40,395 nucleotides of DNA from CAYJXA01 sp964404595. Its GTDB lineage: Archaea > Nanobdellota > Nanobdellia > Woesearchaeales > GW2011-AR9. The position numbers and the translations under genes are program-made. The DNA lies in NCBI GenBank assembly GCA_964404595.1, contig CAYOKQ010000008.1, forward strand, positions 1 through 40,395. The letters run 5' to 3'. This document shows positions 16,562 through 25,133 of the stretch, piece after piece. A model generated the notes under the pieces. The model was not told the DNA's origin and searched no databases. It saw nothing but the letters and a program-made list of their open reading frames with translations. Every line of letters begins with the position of its first letter. The stretch's first letter is position 1.

Positions 16562-17524
16562 TCAATTTCCCACCCACTTCGAATACACCGACAGCGCCTC
16601 TTCCTCCGAACTTGCTTTAATTAATGCCCGCCCGTCTTCAAATAATAAAATATTTTTGAATGACAACAATGCCCCTTCATCAATCACCGTATCTATCTTT
16701 TCCCACCTGTTCTTAATTTCTTCTAAACCCACTTTTTTTCCATTAATCTGATATCGTCCAGAAGAGCAGAATTTCACCAAACGGGTTTCTTCTTTCATCG
16801 TAAGATATTCATAATTTCCACTGCACGTTAGGCAACCTTCTTTTTTCTTTACTTTTATTTTTGTAAAGGCAGTTTTCCAAAGATCATAATGATACAAAGT
16901 GGGTTCTATTTTCTCTCCTACAATTATCTGCAACGCCAAGGTTACCTGCAGCGCGGCAATAGATGTGGTGATGGTATTGAGCACGCCGGCCGTCTCGCAC
17001 GTTTCCAGGCTTACTTCTCTTAAAAAGCAGCGCAGGCAGGGGCTTGTTGGAAGGATGGGCATCACGCAGCCGGATGTCTTTACCGCAGCTGCATAAATCC
17101 AGGGAATTTTTTCTTTTCTGCAAAAATCGTTGATCACAAAACGGGTTTGTAAATTATCGGTGCAGTCGAGAATGAGGCCGGCTTTCCTGAGCAGAAGAAT
17201 GTTTTGTGCATTCAAATGGATGGCGTGGATATTTATTACACACGCGCGGTTTATATGCTGTAATTTTTCTCGTGCAGCAACAACTTTACTCCTACCAATG
17301 TCTTTTTCTTCATACAGCAACTGTCGCTGCAGATTACTTTCTTCAACCACGTCCCGATCAATAAGGATCATGCCGGTCACTCCCGCGCGGACAAGAAGTT
17401 CTGCCGCGACTGTTCCTAGTGCCCCCATACCTACAATAGCAACAACACTCTTTTCAATTTTTGTTTGGCCTGTCGATCCTATTTCTGTCAGTACCGCCTG
17501 CCGGGAATATCGCTCATTGTTCAT
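16562..17524 (-). CDS. ubaA: E1-like adenylyltransferase (UbaA/MoeB/ThiF family)
   Basis: This 320-residue enzyme would adenylate the C-terminal glycine of ubiquitin-like sulfur carriers, feeding tRNA thiolation, molybdopterin synthesis or protein conjugation. The nucleotide loop GMGALG is at residues 32-37, Asp56/Asp58 follow, and the NLQRQLLY signature is at 64-71. Two CxxC pairs (Cys163/166 and Cys231/234) form the structural zinc site. Cys176, in the TCETAGVL segment, is at the position where related enzymes carry their working cysteine (inferred from the surrounding motif). There is no rhodanese domain, as in haloarchaeal UbaA. A C-terminal extension of about 80 residues follows. Its start overlaps the ncsA-like gene by 11 bp, and it is last in the SAMP operon. 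Confidence 0.92.
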   Translation of the reverse strand: MNNERYSRQAVLTEIGSTGQTKIEKSVVAIVGMGALGTVAAELLVRAGVTGMILIDRDVVEESNLQRQLLYEEKDIGRSKVVAAREKLQHINRACVINIHAIHLNAQNILLLRKAGLILDCTDNLQTRFVINDFCRKEKIPWIYAAAVKTSGCVMPILPTSPCLRCFLREVSLETCETAGVLNTITTSIAALQVTLALQIIVGEKIEPTLYHYDLWKTAFTKIKVKKKEGCLTCSGNYEYLTMKEETRLVKFCSSGRYQINGKKVGLEEIKNRWEKIDTVIDEGALLSFKNILLFEDGRALIKASSEEEALSVYSKWVGN

Positions 17525-18455
17525 GTGCGAGCACCCCTACAAACTTACAGGCATTGCAAACGCCCGCCTGTGCTGGTTCACCACATGTCGTGCATTCTTT
17601 AATTGATTCGGCGCCTTGCCGCGTTTCCCTTTCTTTCAACAATGGCAGCATATCCAGAAAGGATTGCACGATGCCTTGTTTGGTTCCTTTATACTTTGCT
17701 TCAAAGTCATTAAGCATCTCTTGAATCTGTGATCTATATCCTTCTTGGGCATAGGGACATTCCACAAACTGGACTTGAAAGCCTTTGAGTAAGGTATACA
17801 ATTTTACTTCTTTTTCCGGGCAGAGGTAGAGTGGCTTTACGCGTTGTACAAATAAACCGTGTTCTTGTACACCTGAAATTGGTCCCAAATGCGCTGCCAA
17901 AGACGTATTTGCTTTGAATAGATTCATGATGATGGCCTGGGCTTCGTCATCGAGATTATGCCCGGTGATTACTTTTGTTGCGCCCAATTCTCTGGCAAAC
18001 TTGTTGATTGAGTACCTGCGCCACACTCCACAGACATTACAGGGTTTTTTGTTGGTACCTTTATTGATGGTGGGGTATGCTTGCTGCAGCGTATGTCCAA
18101 ATTCTTGCTTGTAGCTCACTATTTCCAATCGAATACTCTGTTCTGCGCAGAATTTTCGCAGATCAGCCAGTGTTTTTTCACGGTAATTATGGATTCCCTC
18201 GTCGACTGCCAGCGCAAATAAAGTGTCGATGGGAATATTATTTTTTTCCAGGAATTTTTTGGTGAGGTAAAGAACGGTGAGAGAATCTTTTCCGCCCGAA
18301 GCTGCCACGCAGATGCGATCTTTTCTGTCGATAAGATTATATTTGCTGATGGTCTTGAAGACTTTCTCTTCGAAGTAGGATAGGAAGTGATTTTTGCACA
18401 GCCCTGCGTGCTGCAGCTCGATTACTGATTTCTCGGCGCATTTGTGGCAGGTCAT
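17514..18455 (-). CDS. ncsA: tRNA 2-thiolation enzyme NcsA/TtuA (Ncs6 family)
   Basis: This 313-residue ATP-dependent sulfurtransferase thiolates tRNA uridine: U34 for Ncs6, or U54 for TtuA; the sequence alone does not settle which. The N-terminal zinc finger has Cys3, Cys6, Cys20 and His23. The PP-loop SGGKDS is at residues 53-58. The [4Fe-4S] ligand set known in TtuA is present: Cys139 and Cys142 in PCNVCGVWRR, and Cys233 in VECPY. The ATP-binding segment ITGHNLDDEAQ is intact, and a C-terminal zinc finger uses Cys288, 291, 300 and 303. It overlaps the receiver-like gene by 4 bp and the E1 gene by 11 bp, so it is translationally coupled to both and to the ubiquitin-like donor. Confidence 0.95.
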   Translation of the reverse strand: MTCHKCAEKSVIELQHAGLCKNHFLSYFEEKVFKTISKYNLIDRKDRICVAASGGKDSLTVLYLTKKFLEKNNIPIDTLFALAVDEGIHNYREKTLADLRKFCAEQSIRLEIVSYKQEFGHTLQQAYPTINKGTNKKPCNVCGVWRRYSINKFARELGATKVITGHNLDDEAQAIIMNLFKANTSLAAHLGPISGVQEHGLFVQRVKPLYLCPEKEVKLYTLLKGFQVQFVECPYAQEGYRSQIQEMLNDFEAKYKGTKQGIVQSFLDMLPLLKERETRQGAESIKECTTCGEPAQAGVCNACKFVGVLAHEQ

Positions 18456-18802
18456 GATGGTATAACCTCCAACGTTTTCTCTAGTTCGCTTATACCTTTT
18501 AATCTGGAAACTACGCCGTCAAAAAATTGCATGTATCTATCTAAGTTCTCTGTTGTAACTGTGCCAGTATAGCATATCCTCATTACGCTCGGAAATTCCT
18601 CCCTGATTTTCAAACTAAGTAGTTTTCCTCGAACGGCCATATTGGACCCTCCATCTATCACCACAACGTCAAATCTCTCTTGCTGAATTTTTTCATACCC
18701 TTCTTTGGAACTGGAAGCAAATACCACTTCGTAACCTCGGCGCTGTAAATATTCCACAGATTCGTTAGCTCCAAGGTTATCATCAACAAAAAGAATTCTC
18801 AT
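18452..18802 (-). CDS. Stand-alone receiver (CheY-like) domain protein
   Basis: This 116-residue protein is a single response-regulator receiver domain with no output domain. The acidic pair Asp7-Asp8 in ILFVDDN, the phosphoacceptor Asp50 in VVVIDGG and the conserved Thr79 in ICYTGT are all present. The usual Lys near the end of strand 5 appears as VVSRLKG, with Arg100 where Lys is expected and Lys102 nearby, so phosphoryl chemistry may be altered. The expected DLxMPxxxG loop after Asp50 is replaced by GGSNMAVRG. It is wedged between the ubiquitin-like gene (2 bp gap) and ncsA (4 bp overlap), so its product is made together with the sulfur-transfer proteins. No histidine kinase is in the window. 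Its function here is unknown. Confidence 0.85.
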   Translation of the reverse strand: MRILFVDDNLGANESVEYLQRRGYEVVFASSSKEGYEKIQQERFDVVVIDGGSNMAVRGKLLSLKIREEFPSVMRICYTGTVTTENLDRYMQFFDGVVSRLKGISELEKTLEVIPS

Positions 18803-18804
18803 TC

Positions 18805-19008
18805 TTATCCCCCACTAATCACGCTTAATAACTCAATTTTATCTTTATCTTGGAGAAGATCTTTTTCCGTTAACACTTCATTATTTCGAACCACAATGAC
18901 TGTTTCGGGATTAATCTGTATGTGGCGCAGAAGTTCAAGAACTGTAATGCCACCAAAGGCTACTTTCAGAGTACTATAATTACGTTCTATAAATAAGTCT
19001 ATGTTCAT
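18805..19008 (-). CDS. Ubiquitin-like small modifier / sulfur carrier (SAMP/TtuB/MoaD-ThiS fold)
   Basis: This 67-residue beta-grasp protein ends in ISGG, the diglycine tail needed for adenylation and thiocarboxylate formation. The pattern TVLELLRHIQINPETVIVVRNNEVLTEKDLLQDKDKIELLSVISGG matches ThiS/MoaD/SAMP-type carriers, including the DKDKIELLSV strand before the tail. It is first in a minus-strand operon with a receiver-like protein, NcsA/TtuA and an E1-like enzyme. That makes it the likely sulfur donor for tRNA thiolation and possibly a protein modifier, as SAMP2 is in Haloferax. An AGGGGAGGAA Shine-Dalgarno-like tract (19011-19020) lies just before the ATG. Confidence 0.9.
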   Translation of the reverse strand: MNIDLFIERNYSTLKVAFGGITVLELLRHIQINPETVIVVRNNEVLTEKDLLQDKDKIELLSVISGG

Positions 19009-19067
19009 TCTTCCTCCCCTTCGTCCGCTAGCCGGGCAAAAGTTCAGTAATACTCCTGTATTGGGGC

Positions 19068-19080
19068 TTTTTTATAAAGA
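19068..19080 (-). promoter_or_regulatory. TATA box of the ubiquitin-like / tRNA thiolation operon
   Basis: TCTTTATAAAAAA on the minus strand lies about 60-70 bp before the start of the ubiquitin-like gene. It leaves a leader of roughly 35-40 nt that contains the Shine-Dalgarno-like tract. Confidence 0.55.
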
Positions 19081-19242
19081 TTTTGGCAGAAATTTAACTT
19101 TTCCTTTAATTATTTTTTAGTAGAAAAATATGTAGGGATTGGTATTGTAGTTGGAGGAGTGGCCGGCGGTCTGGGCGGCTTATTTTTACGGAAGAAAATA
19201 ATTCTTACCTTTTTAATGCAAAGAGTTTAAAATAGCAACCTT
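19078..19242 (+). pseudogene. Possible remnant of a small membrane protein
   Basis: An open frame of about 54 codons encodes a glycine-rich hydrophobic stretch, VGIGIVVGGVAGGLGG, followed by LFLRKK, which looks like a single membrane helix with a positive cytoplasmic flank. It has no ATG or plausible GTG/TTG at its front. The sequence ATGTAGGG at 19130 would become a start (ATG GTA GGG) with one extra G, so a frameshifted or mis-sequenced small gene is possible. Codon choice and length are too limited to decide. The rest of this 247-bp interval holds the promoters of the two flanking genes. Confidence 0.2.
19225..19234 (+). promoter_or_regulatory. TATA box of the Rpp30 gene
   Basis: GTTTAAAATA is centred about 26 bp before the ATG at 19256, indicating a leaderless transcript. 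Confidence 0.55.
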
Positions 19243-19255
19243 TTTCTCTTGTAGC

Positions 19256-19821
19256 ATGGACAACATAGTGCTCACCAAAGAAAGCCCGGAAATAGAAGCG
19301 TTAAGCAAACAACTGGGTTTCACCCGTACTTTATTTTTGGAGAAAGATTTTTTGCTTCTGGAAGGCACCTCAAAAAAAGAATTTGACACTGTTATTCATA
19401 AAGCCAAAGGCAAACCTATTTTCTATCGTGCCACGGATGAAGAAACACTACGTTATGTACTGGAAAGGACACCTATTAAACTTGTATTTGGATTGGAAAA
19501 GATAGCTCCAAAAGATAGCGTTCATCATCTTCGTGGAGGGGTCGACCAAATATTGTGCAAGATAGCCGCGGAAAAAGATAAAATAATTGCGTTTTCCCTT
19601 CATGATATACTGCATACCCAACATAAAGAAAAAATTTTGGCTCGCATGAAATNNNNNNNNNNAAATTTAATATTGCTTTGTGCCGCAAGTATAACGTAAA
19701 AACATTCTTAAGCACTTTTGCTATTGACAAATGGGGTTTGCGCTCAGCCAAGGATTTAGAAGCAGTGTGGCGGGTCCTGGGCGGGCAAGGAAAAAATGAG
19801 CTGCATTTGTCTCGTCAATAG
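19256..19821 (+). CDS. rnp3: RNase P protein component 3 (Rpp30), interrupted by an assembly gap
   Basis: This is the TIM-barrel-like protein subunit of archaeal RNase P, which matures tRNA 5' ends. The part before the gap has the family motif RGGVDQILCKIA and FSLHDIL. The part after the gap reads ALCRKYNVKTFLSTFA, WGLRSAKDLEAVWRVLG and ends at the TAG at 19819-19821. The two parts are in different frames relative to the 10 N at 19653-19662. The run is a placeholder, and a true gap length leaving remainder 2 on division by 3 restores one frame of roughly 185-190 residues. A coding region that stops at 19699 in the pre-gap frame is an artefact of the N length. Confidence 0.88.
19653..19662. 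other. Assembly gap (10 N)
   Basis: Ten N join two pieces within the Rpp30 gene. The round number suggests an arbitrary scaffold spacer. Conserved residues on both sides suggest that few codons are really missing. Confidence 0.95.
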
Positions 19822-19826
19822 GTCGC

Positions 19827-19838
19827 TATATTTATAAA
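19827..19838 (+). promoter_or_regulatory. TATA box of the 1754-residue secreted protein gene
   Basis: TATATTTATAAA lies about 31-42 bp before the ATG at 19869, fitting a leaderless or nearly leaderless transcript. Confidence 0.6.
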
Positions 19839-19868
19839 GCCGAAAGAATTGTTTTTCTCTACGATACC

Positions 19869-22800
19869 ATGATGCACAAAAGAGGGATGTTGTTTGTAGT
19901 TGGAATGCTGTTGGTAATGCTGTTTCTAGTGCGAGGAGAAGAATTGGTTTCCGATACCAGCATGACTCCAGAAACCGGCGTTATTCCAGCAACATTAACA
20001 CCATTTAAAGTTGCGGAATTATATGTTGATACTGGTGATGTAGATTTTCCGGATGGCTGTGATAGCAATGATAATTCTCCAACGTTACACACCACTGTCA
20101 GTGAAATGAGTTGCTTTGATTCATGGCGGGAACAAAATGACGGTTGTAGTTTATATTCCACCCAAGGGGGAACGTGGGCAAGTGATGATTCGGAGTGTGC
20201 AGGTATTAAAACGGGATTTATTCTTAGACAAGCTCATGAAGAAAATAACTTTAACAACAACCGGCAATGGGGGAGTATGGCAGAATGTACTCACGATGAT
20301 GATTATGCTTCCAATGACGGCAATCAATATCTTTGCTCTGATGATAATTTCTGGACTCGCTGCTCTCTTGATGATCTAGGGGTGATCGCATGGGGCGAAG
20401 GAAATATTTTGTATAATTGTACCAAAGATCCAACAATACCAAATACCCCCATCTGGCAACCTTTAGACACGGACGTCGACCATGATGGCTTTATCCGTTC
20501 CCAAGACTGCGACGATAATCCCGGCAACGATCCGCCACACTGCACTGCCATTACGGCCGTACAGTGCGGGCAATCGGAATATTCCGGCTGCGCCGTATGC
20601 CAAAATCCTGGAGCAGCAGAAAGGTGTGGAGATACTCTTGACAACGATTGCAATGAAGATACTTCTGATGATTGTAACCAATTTGCTGCCGGCTGCGAAA
20701 ACCGGCCTTTGGACGTGGTCCATGGAGAACTCGAAGAAGGGGAATTGTCGCCAACTCACACGAACATTTACGGGGAAACTTTTTCGTGGACTGATACTGG
20801 CGATGGCGGATATTGCTGCGGGTATGGGGGGATAAATGACCTGGGCAAGATAGTTGATTCTCCGGAAGGAAATCGCCTTTGTTTACATTCTGCCCCGGAG
20901 TTAGTTGGGAGAGTCGCCGACACCGATCCTTTGGCTGCCTGTTCCGGATGGTGCTGGCTCACTGCCTCATTGCAAGACAACGCTTTTCATATCTTTACCA
21001 TAAAAAAACCTGGCGAATCATCCTATGATGTTGTATCAAATAATAATGATTGGATTGAATGCAGAGACGAACCGGGAACAAGAGGTATTTCGGCAACCGG
21101 CGCAATAATCAATCCCGAAAATATTGAAAGCGCCAATCGTTTCTATTGCTATAAAGAAGGTAACCATTGGAGTTGGGCCGACTGTCGGGATCCAGATGAA
21201 GCGAGTGCACCCCTGATAAATGGAATCAAAGAGCGCCAAGAAGGAGATGGCTCATTTGCCTTTCCACTCACGGATGCTGCAATCGAACTGGAGGCGGCCG
21301 GCAGAGAATCTTTTTTCATAGACTTGGACGAAGCTTTACAGCAATACTATGGGCTAAACTCGCGGGTTGACTTTACCGGATTAACCCCCATGTATTTAGA
21401 ATTTTTCATTCGTTTCAGAACTTTGCATCAAGAGATTCCTCCTGAAGTCAGACTGCAGATTTTTGGCCCCGAACAGGCTGGCGGATTGCGGCTCCTGTAT
21501 CTGGAGGAATCAGTCTTAGGATATGCGATGAATACTCCTTTATTAGAAGAAAATCGATGGATGCACATTCAAATTCCTTTAAGGGAAGAACTGTACGACG
21601 TTGAAGCTATTCTTATCGAGAGCATCACCCGGGGCAATTTAATTGAAATCCGCAATGTTTACTTAAGTTCCGGCAATAGCCCCATCTGTTCTGGTGATCG
21701 CAGCAATACTGCCGGAGAAAGTTCCTGGCTCACCGACTTGGACTTTTCCAGTCCTGCCAGTGACATAAGTGGTGAAAAATTATGCAATGTTCTTTTTGAT
21801 CCCCAGTATGAATCTTCTTTAGAATATCATGGAAAAGCCTGGTTAGGAGACGATACTAACATCGACCAGGATGCAACTGCGGCTAATTGTTGCGGCAATA
21901 ACGAGAATGAATATTATGCTGGCCAGAGCCAGGAAGTTGATGGAAAAAACTATGGCTGCTGGAATTCGGAACCAATTGCTTCAGGACAGACCACAATGAA
22001 TGTGGAGTTTGAAGTGCAGTATCTGGAAGAAAAAAGTATTCCTGATTATCCGCCCATTTCGTTTGAATACACTTTGGCGAAGAATGGCGGGCAGTGGAGC
22101 AGCGAAGGAATCCAGTACAAGTGTCCGGAAATTCCGGATAAGACCTTCGAGCAGGATGTCACTAATATTGATTTGGCTTATTTGGAAAGTGATTGTCATG
22201 GCCAACTGGTAGACTCCCCCTTAGATACTTGTACTTTTACGGTTACGAGAACAGATGCAGGTGAAGCGCTCGACTTTTTAGAGATTACTGGATATGTGAT
22301 GAGCTTTATTAACCCGGCAACGAGAGTAAATACAGCGATTACGGGATATTTAGTTCATAATAACATTAACGAAGGCACTAATGAACACCGGTGTGTCGCT
22401 GGATTAGTGCGGGATGGAGAACTTATCTGCAATTCCGATATTAATCAATGTGATCGATTTGAAGTTATTTCAAATGTTGCTGAGACGGAAAGGGAATCTC
22501 CGAAAGTATATTATTTGGAACCTTTAGATCAATCTTACTATTGGAAGGAGTTAGAGGAAGAAGAAACAAAATCGGCTGAAATTTCTTTCGCCTCTGCCCA
22601 CCCGCTTATTGTAGAATCTTCCTTAGTGAAGAAAAGCGAGCTTATGGATCAATTCCACAATGAACCGGCGGGGGAAATTTCTCTGATAAATAGCAATGAC
22701 GATATGATTGAGACCAGCTTTTACGACGCTTCCACCGCCCAGGAATTGGATAATCCATTTACTGCTGCTGATCTTGTGGCTGAAGATACTGTTATTTTTA

Positions 22801-25133
22801 TCATGGCTAAAATCAAAAGTGTCTCTGAAGAAGTGGTTCACATACAGCAACAGACCGAGGTTAAGGAAAGCTTGCGCCAGTATGTCTGCCACCAGGAAGA
22901 ATGCCTCTATCCTTTGCCAGGAGCTCCCCCATATACTATCGTGAATCCTCATCCTAGCCTGTATGAATTATATTTTATTGGTCTTGATGTAAATGAGCAA
23001 ACTCTTGATCCTGTCCTTATAACGCCTTCTAACAGCTATTTTACTACTAAAGGCATGGTCAAAACAAAAAAAGTTGCCCAACAGGTAATTTTTGTTAATG
23101 AAGGTGAAGAAGCAGAAGAAGTTTCCGGATTTTATGGATGTCAAGCGGCAGAATATATAGAACGGGGCCCGGAGGGGCAAGCAGAATTTGAAAATCTGAA
23201 TTACTGCGCTATCAAAGCAGGTAAGTTCTGTGCATATAGCGTGGCGCAGGAAGATCAACGCGCAAAATTCACCACCATTAATTCCTGGAGCGAGGAGCCT
23301 ATCACAAAAGTGGGATATCAGCCCATCACTGAAGTTGAAGGGGATGTAAACACTTTCTACGCCTCCACCATCTTGCAATTGAGGGAAACCGGGGCGGATC
23401 TTCCTTACGAAGCAAATGAAAGAAATTACTCTGCCACGGCATTACCGGCCAGAAATTTTATTCCCAATGCCCAATTTATTCGAAGTGCAAATGTTCTGCC
23501 CCACTGGGAAATTCGTCTGGCCGACGGGACTCTCAAAACAAATCTACGGGCAAATTTAGTAGATGAAGCTTCACATAGCGTAACTCTTACTGCCGATGAG
23601 ACTTTACGTTCGGAACAGATTGCGGTTCCTCAACATACATCCTTATTTTTCTCGTCGGATACAACCCCTTGCATTCCGACAGTAGAATTAGTCACCAAAG
23701 ATGGCGTGATTACTGAAGTTGGAGTGGGGGAATTCAACAGCGGCGATGCTTCCTATATTTCATTAGAATTTGTGGGGCCCTGCACTATTACCAACCCTGA
23801 TCTGCAAGTGGTGGATGAATTAGAACCAATGCCTTTTACTTATATTCATCAGGATTACCCTGATGCATTTGATGCCAGGGCCGGTGCCGCGTGCTGTCCT
23901 CAAAATTACTGCTGGAATGGTTACGCCTGCGTTGAACCGATGGGAACTTCCACGTATTTAGCCGAGCACCTTGCCGACGGCAGGGATTATAGGTGTATCG
24001 AAGGGCAGTGGAAGAAAATGCCGCTGCAATTTGATTGGATTGGCGATAAATGGGGGTTTTGCACGCAGCAGGAACAATGTTTAGTTCTACCCTCGACCGT
24101 CGGCGGCAATGATGCTAATACGGCAGCAGATTTTTACATGGGAAATTATCCAACATGCATAAACAGCGGAGAGTACATCTTTGATCACCTGTGTGATGCG
24201 GGAAAGTGGACCAGCCGTACTAAATTCGTTGCCACTAAATTATTAGAAGTTGGCGAAAATGATGATTATGTACTCTATTGTACTGATTATCGCCAGGCGC
24301 TGATTGAGTTTGATAATAGAGAAAATTATTTGGGCGGGGAATTTTTTCAAGCATCGGAAGCAGCACCGACCTTGGGCGAAACACTTTCTGATAGCGAGCC
24401 TGCCGGTTCGTTTACGTGTTTCGATACCATTTCTGATCCCCAAGGAAGGAGGCTTGTTAGCGATGAAGAGAATACCTGCGTGAACAATGTGTGTGTCCTT
24501 CGTTTCAAAGAAGGCGGTGATTTTAAAGTTGCTTTTGCCACGACGTTAAATAAAAATATCACGAATGAAGATTCATTTTTATTTGCGCTTAATGTGCCGC
24601 AAGATCAACTGAATCAGCTATGCGCCGGCACAGGACCATTTGTTGAATGCGATGTGGCAGGACTTGATATTCCGGGGAATCTATGGTATTCCTCTTCGCT
24701 CAATGCCATAATGTATGGCAGAGAAGGATTACAAATCACTCCCTCGATCATCGACCGGATCGCTCATTGGTTTAGCCTTTTTATCGGTGTAGAGCATGAG
24801 CTCTCAGATGAAAGCGCTTTTGTTGCACAAGCACAGAATTTTAGGGATGTTTATGTCCTGAATATCGGTGAAAAGAAAATACGGGCTTTGAAGGAAATAC
24901 TTTCTGAGGAGAGGCAAACACTTATTGCCGAATATGAACACTTTGACACGCCGGTGTGCGATTACGTCAACAACCTTGATGTTCCACCGGAAGCGCAGAC
25001 AGAACTTCTGGAAGGACTATCCGGGCAGCAGAAAGTAGCCTGTTCCAGCATCAATGGCACGCAGCGGGTGGAAGCAGTGGCTGCACTAGAATTTTTCTGG
25101 CCGCAGTTAACTGGACGATTGCGAGTGAGTTAA
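19869..25133 (+). CDS. Giant secreted Cys-rich protein with MopE-type metal-binding motif
   Basis: This 1754-residue exported protein opens with a clear signal peptide (MLFVVGMLLVMLFLV, residues 7-21, then RGEE). Residues about 197-262 contain DTDVDHDGFIRSQDCDD ... CGDTLDNDCNEDTSDDC, a MopE-like putative metal-binding motif built on calcium-type Asp loops and paired cysteines. Further on are several double-Cys motifs (GYCCGYGG, ANCCGNNENEYYAG, GAACCPQNYCWNG) that recur in large DPANN surface proteins. Cysteines are abundant throughout, suggesting disulfide-stabilised extracellular modules. I see no C-terminal membrane segment or sorting motif: it ends WPQLTGRLRVS. It may therefore be released or held non-covalently at the cell surface. 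Codons are uninterrupted over 5.2 kb. The specific role is unknown; adhesion or host contact is speculation. Confidence 0.8.
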   Translation: MMHKRGMLFVVGMLLVMLFLVRGEELVSDTSMTPETGVIPATLTPFKVAELYVDTGDVDFPDGCDSNDNSPTLHTTVSEMSCFDSWREQNDGCSLYSTQGGTWASDDSECAGIKTGFILRQAHEENNFNNNRQWGSMAECTHDDDYASNDGNQYLCSDDNFWTRCSLDDLGVIAWGEGNILYNCTKDPTIPNTPIWQPLDTDVDHDGFIRSQDCDDNPGNDPPHCTAITAVQCGQSEYSGCAVCQNPGAAERCGDTLDNDCNEDTSDDCNQFAAGCENRPLDVVHGELEEGELSPTHTNIYGETFSWTDTGDGGYCCGYGGINDLGKIVDSPEGNRLCLHSAPELVGRVADTDPLAACSGWCWLTASLQDNAFHIFTIKKPGESSYDVVSNNNDWIECRDEPGTRGISATGAIINPENIESANRFYCYKEGNHWSWADCRDPDEASAPLINGIKERQEGDGSFAFPLTDAAIELEAAGRESFFIDLDEALQQYYGLNSRVDFTGLTPMYLEFFIRFRTLHQEIPPEVRLQIFGPEQAGGLRLLYLEESVLGYAMNTPLLEENRWMHIQIPLREELYDVEAILIESITRGNLIEIRNVYLSSGNSPICSGDRSNTAGESSWLTDLDFSSPASDISGEKLCNVLFDPQYESSLEYHGKAWLGDDTNIDQDATAANCCGNNENEYYAGQSQEVDGKNYGCWNSEPIASGQTTMNVEFEVQYLEEKSIPDYPPISFEYTLAKNGGQWSSEGIQYKCPEIPDKTFEQDVTNIDLAYLESDCHGQLVDSPLDTCTFTVTRTDAGEALDFLEITGYVMSFINPATRVNTAITGYLVHNNINEGTNEHRCVAGLVRDGELICNSDINQCDRFEVISNVAETERESPKVYYLEPLDQSYYWKELEEEETKSAEISFASAHPLIVESSLVKKSELMDQFHNEPAGEISLINSNDDMIETSFYDASTAQELDNPFTAADLVAEDTVIFIMAKIKSVSEEVVHIQQQTEVKESLRQYVCHQEECLYPLPGAPPYTIVNPHPSLYELYFIGLDVNEQTLDPVLITPSNSYFTTKGMVKTKKVAQQVIFVNEGEEAEEVSGFYGCQAAEYIERGPEGQAEFENLNYCAIKAGKFCAYSVAQEDQRAKFTTINSWSEEPITKVGYQPITEVEGDVNTFYASTILQLRETGADLPYEANERNYSATALPARNFIPNAQFIRSANVLPHWEIRLADGTLKTNLRANLVDEASHSVTLTADETLRSEQIAVPQHTSLFFSSDTTPCIPTVELVTKDGVITEVGVGEFNSGDASYISLEFVGPCTITNPDLQVVDELEPMPFTYIHQDYPDAFDARAGAACCPQNYCWNGYACVEPMGTSTYLAEHLADGRDYRCIEGQWKKMPLQFDWIGDKWGFCTQQEQCLVLPSTVGGNDANTAADFYMGNYPTCINSGEYIFDHLCDAGKWTSRTKFVATKLLEVGENDDYVLYCTDYRQALIEFDNRENYLGGEFFQASEAAPTLGETLSDSEPAGSFTCFDTISDPQGRRLVSDEENTCVNNVCVLRFKEGGDFKVAFATTLNKNITNEDSFLFALNVPQDQLNQLCAGTGPFVECDVAGLDIPGNLWYSSSLNAIMYGREGLQITPSIIDRIAHWFSLFIGVEHELSDESAFVAQAQNFRDVYVLNIGEKKIRALKEILSEERQTLIAEYEHFDTPVCDYVNNLDVPPEAQTELLEGLSGQQKVACSSINGTQRVEAVAALEFFWPQLTGRLRVS

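Noticed and set aside
19256..19699. 147-codon reading of Rpp30 across the N run
   Set aside because: The last residues come from the wrong frame caused by the arbitrary length of the gap; the real C-terminus is at 19819-19821.
20116..20835. Several 60-117 codon frames on both strands inside the giant secreted protein gene
   Set aside because: They overlap a single 1754-codon frame with signal peptide and known motifs and show no motifs of their own.
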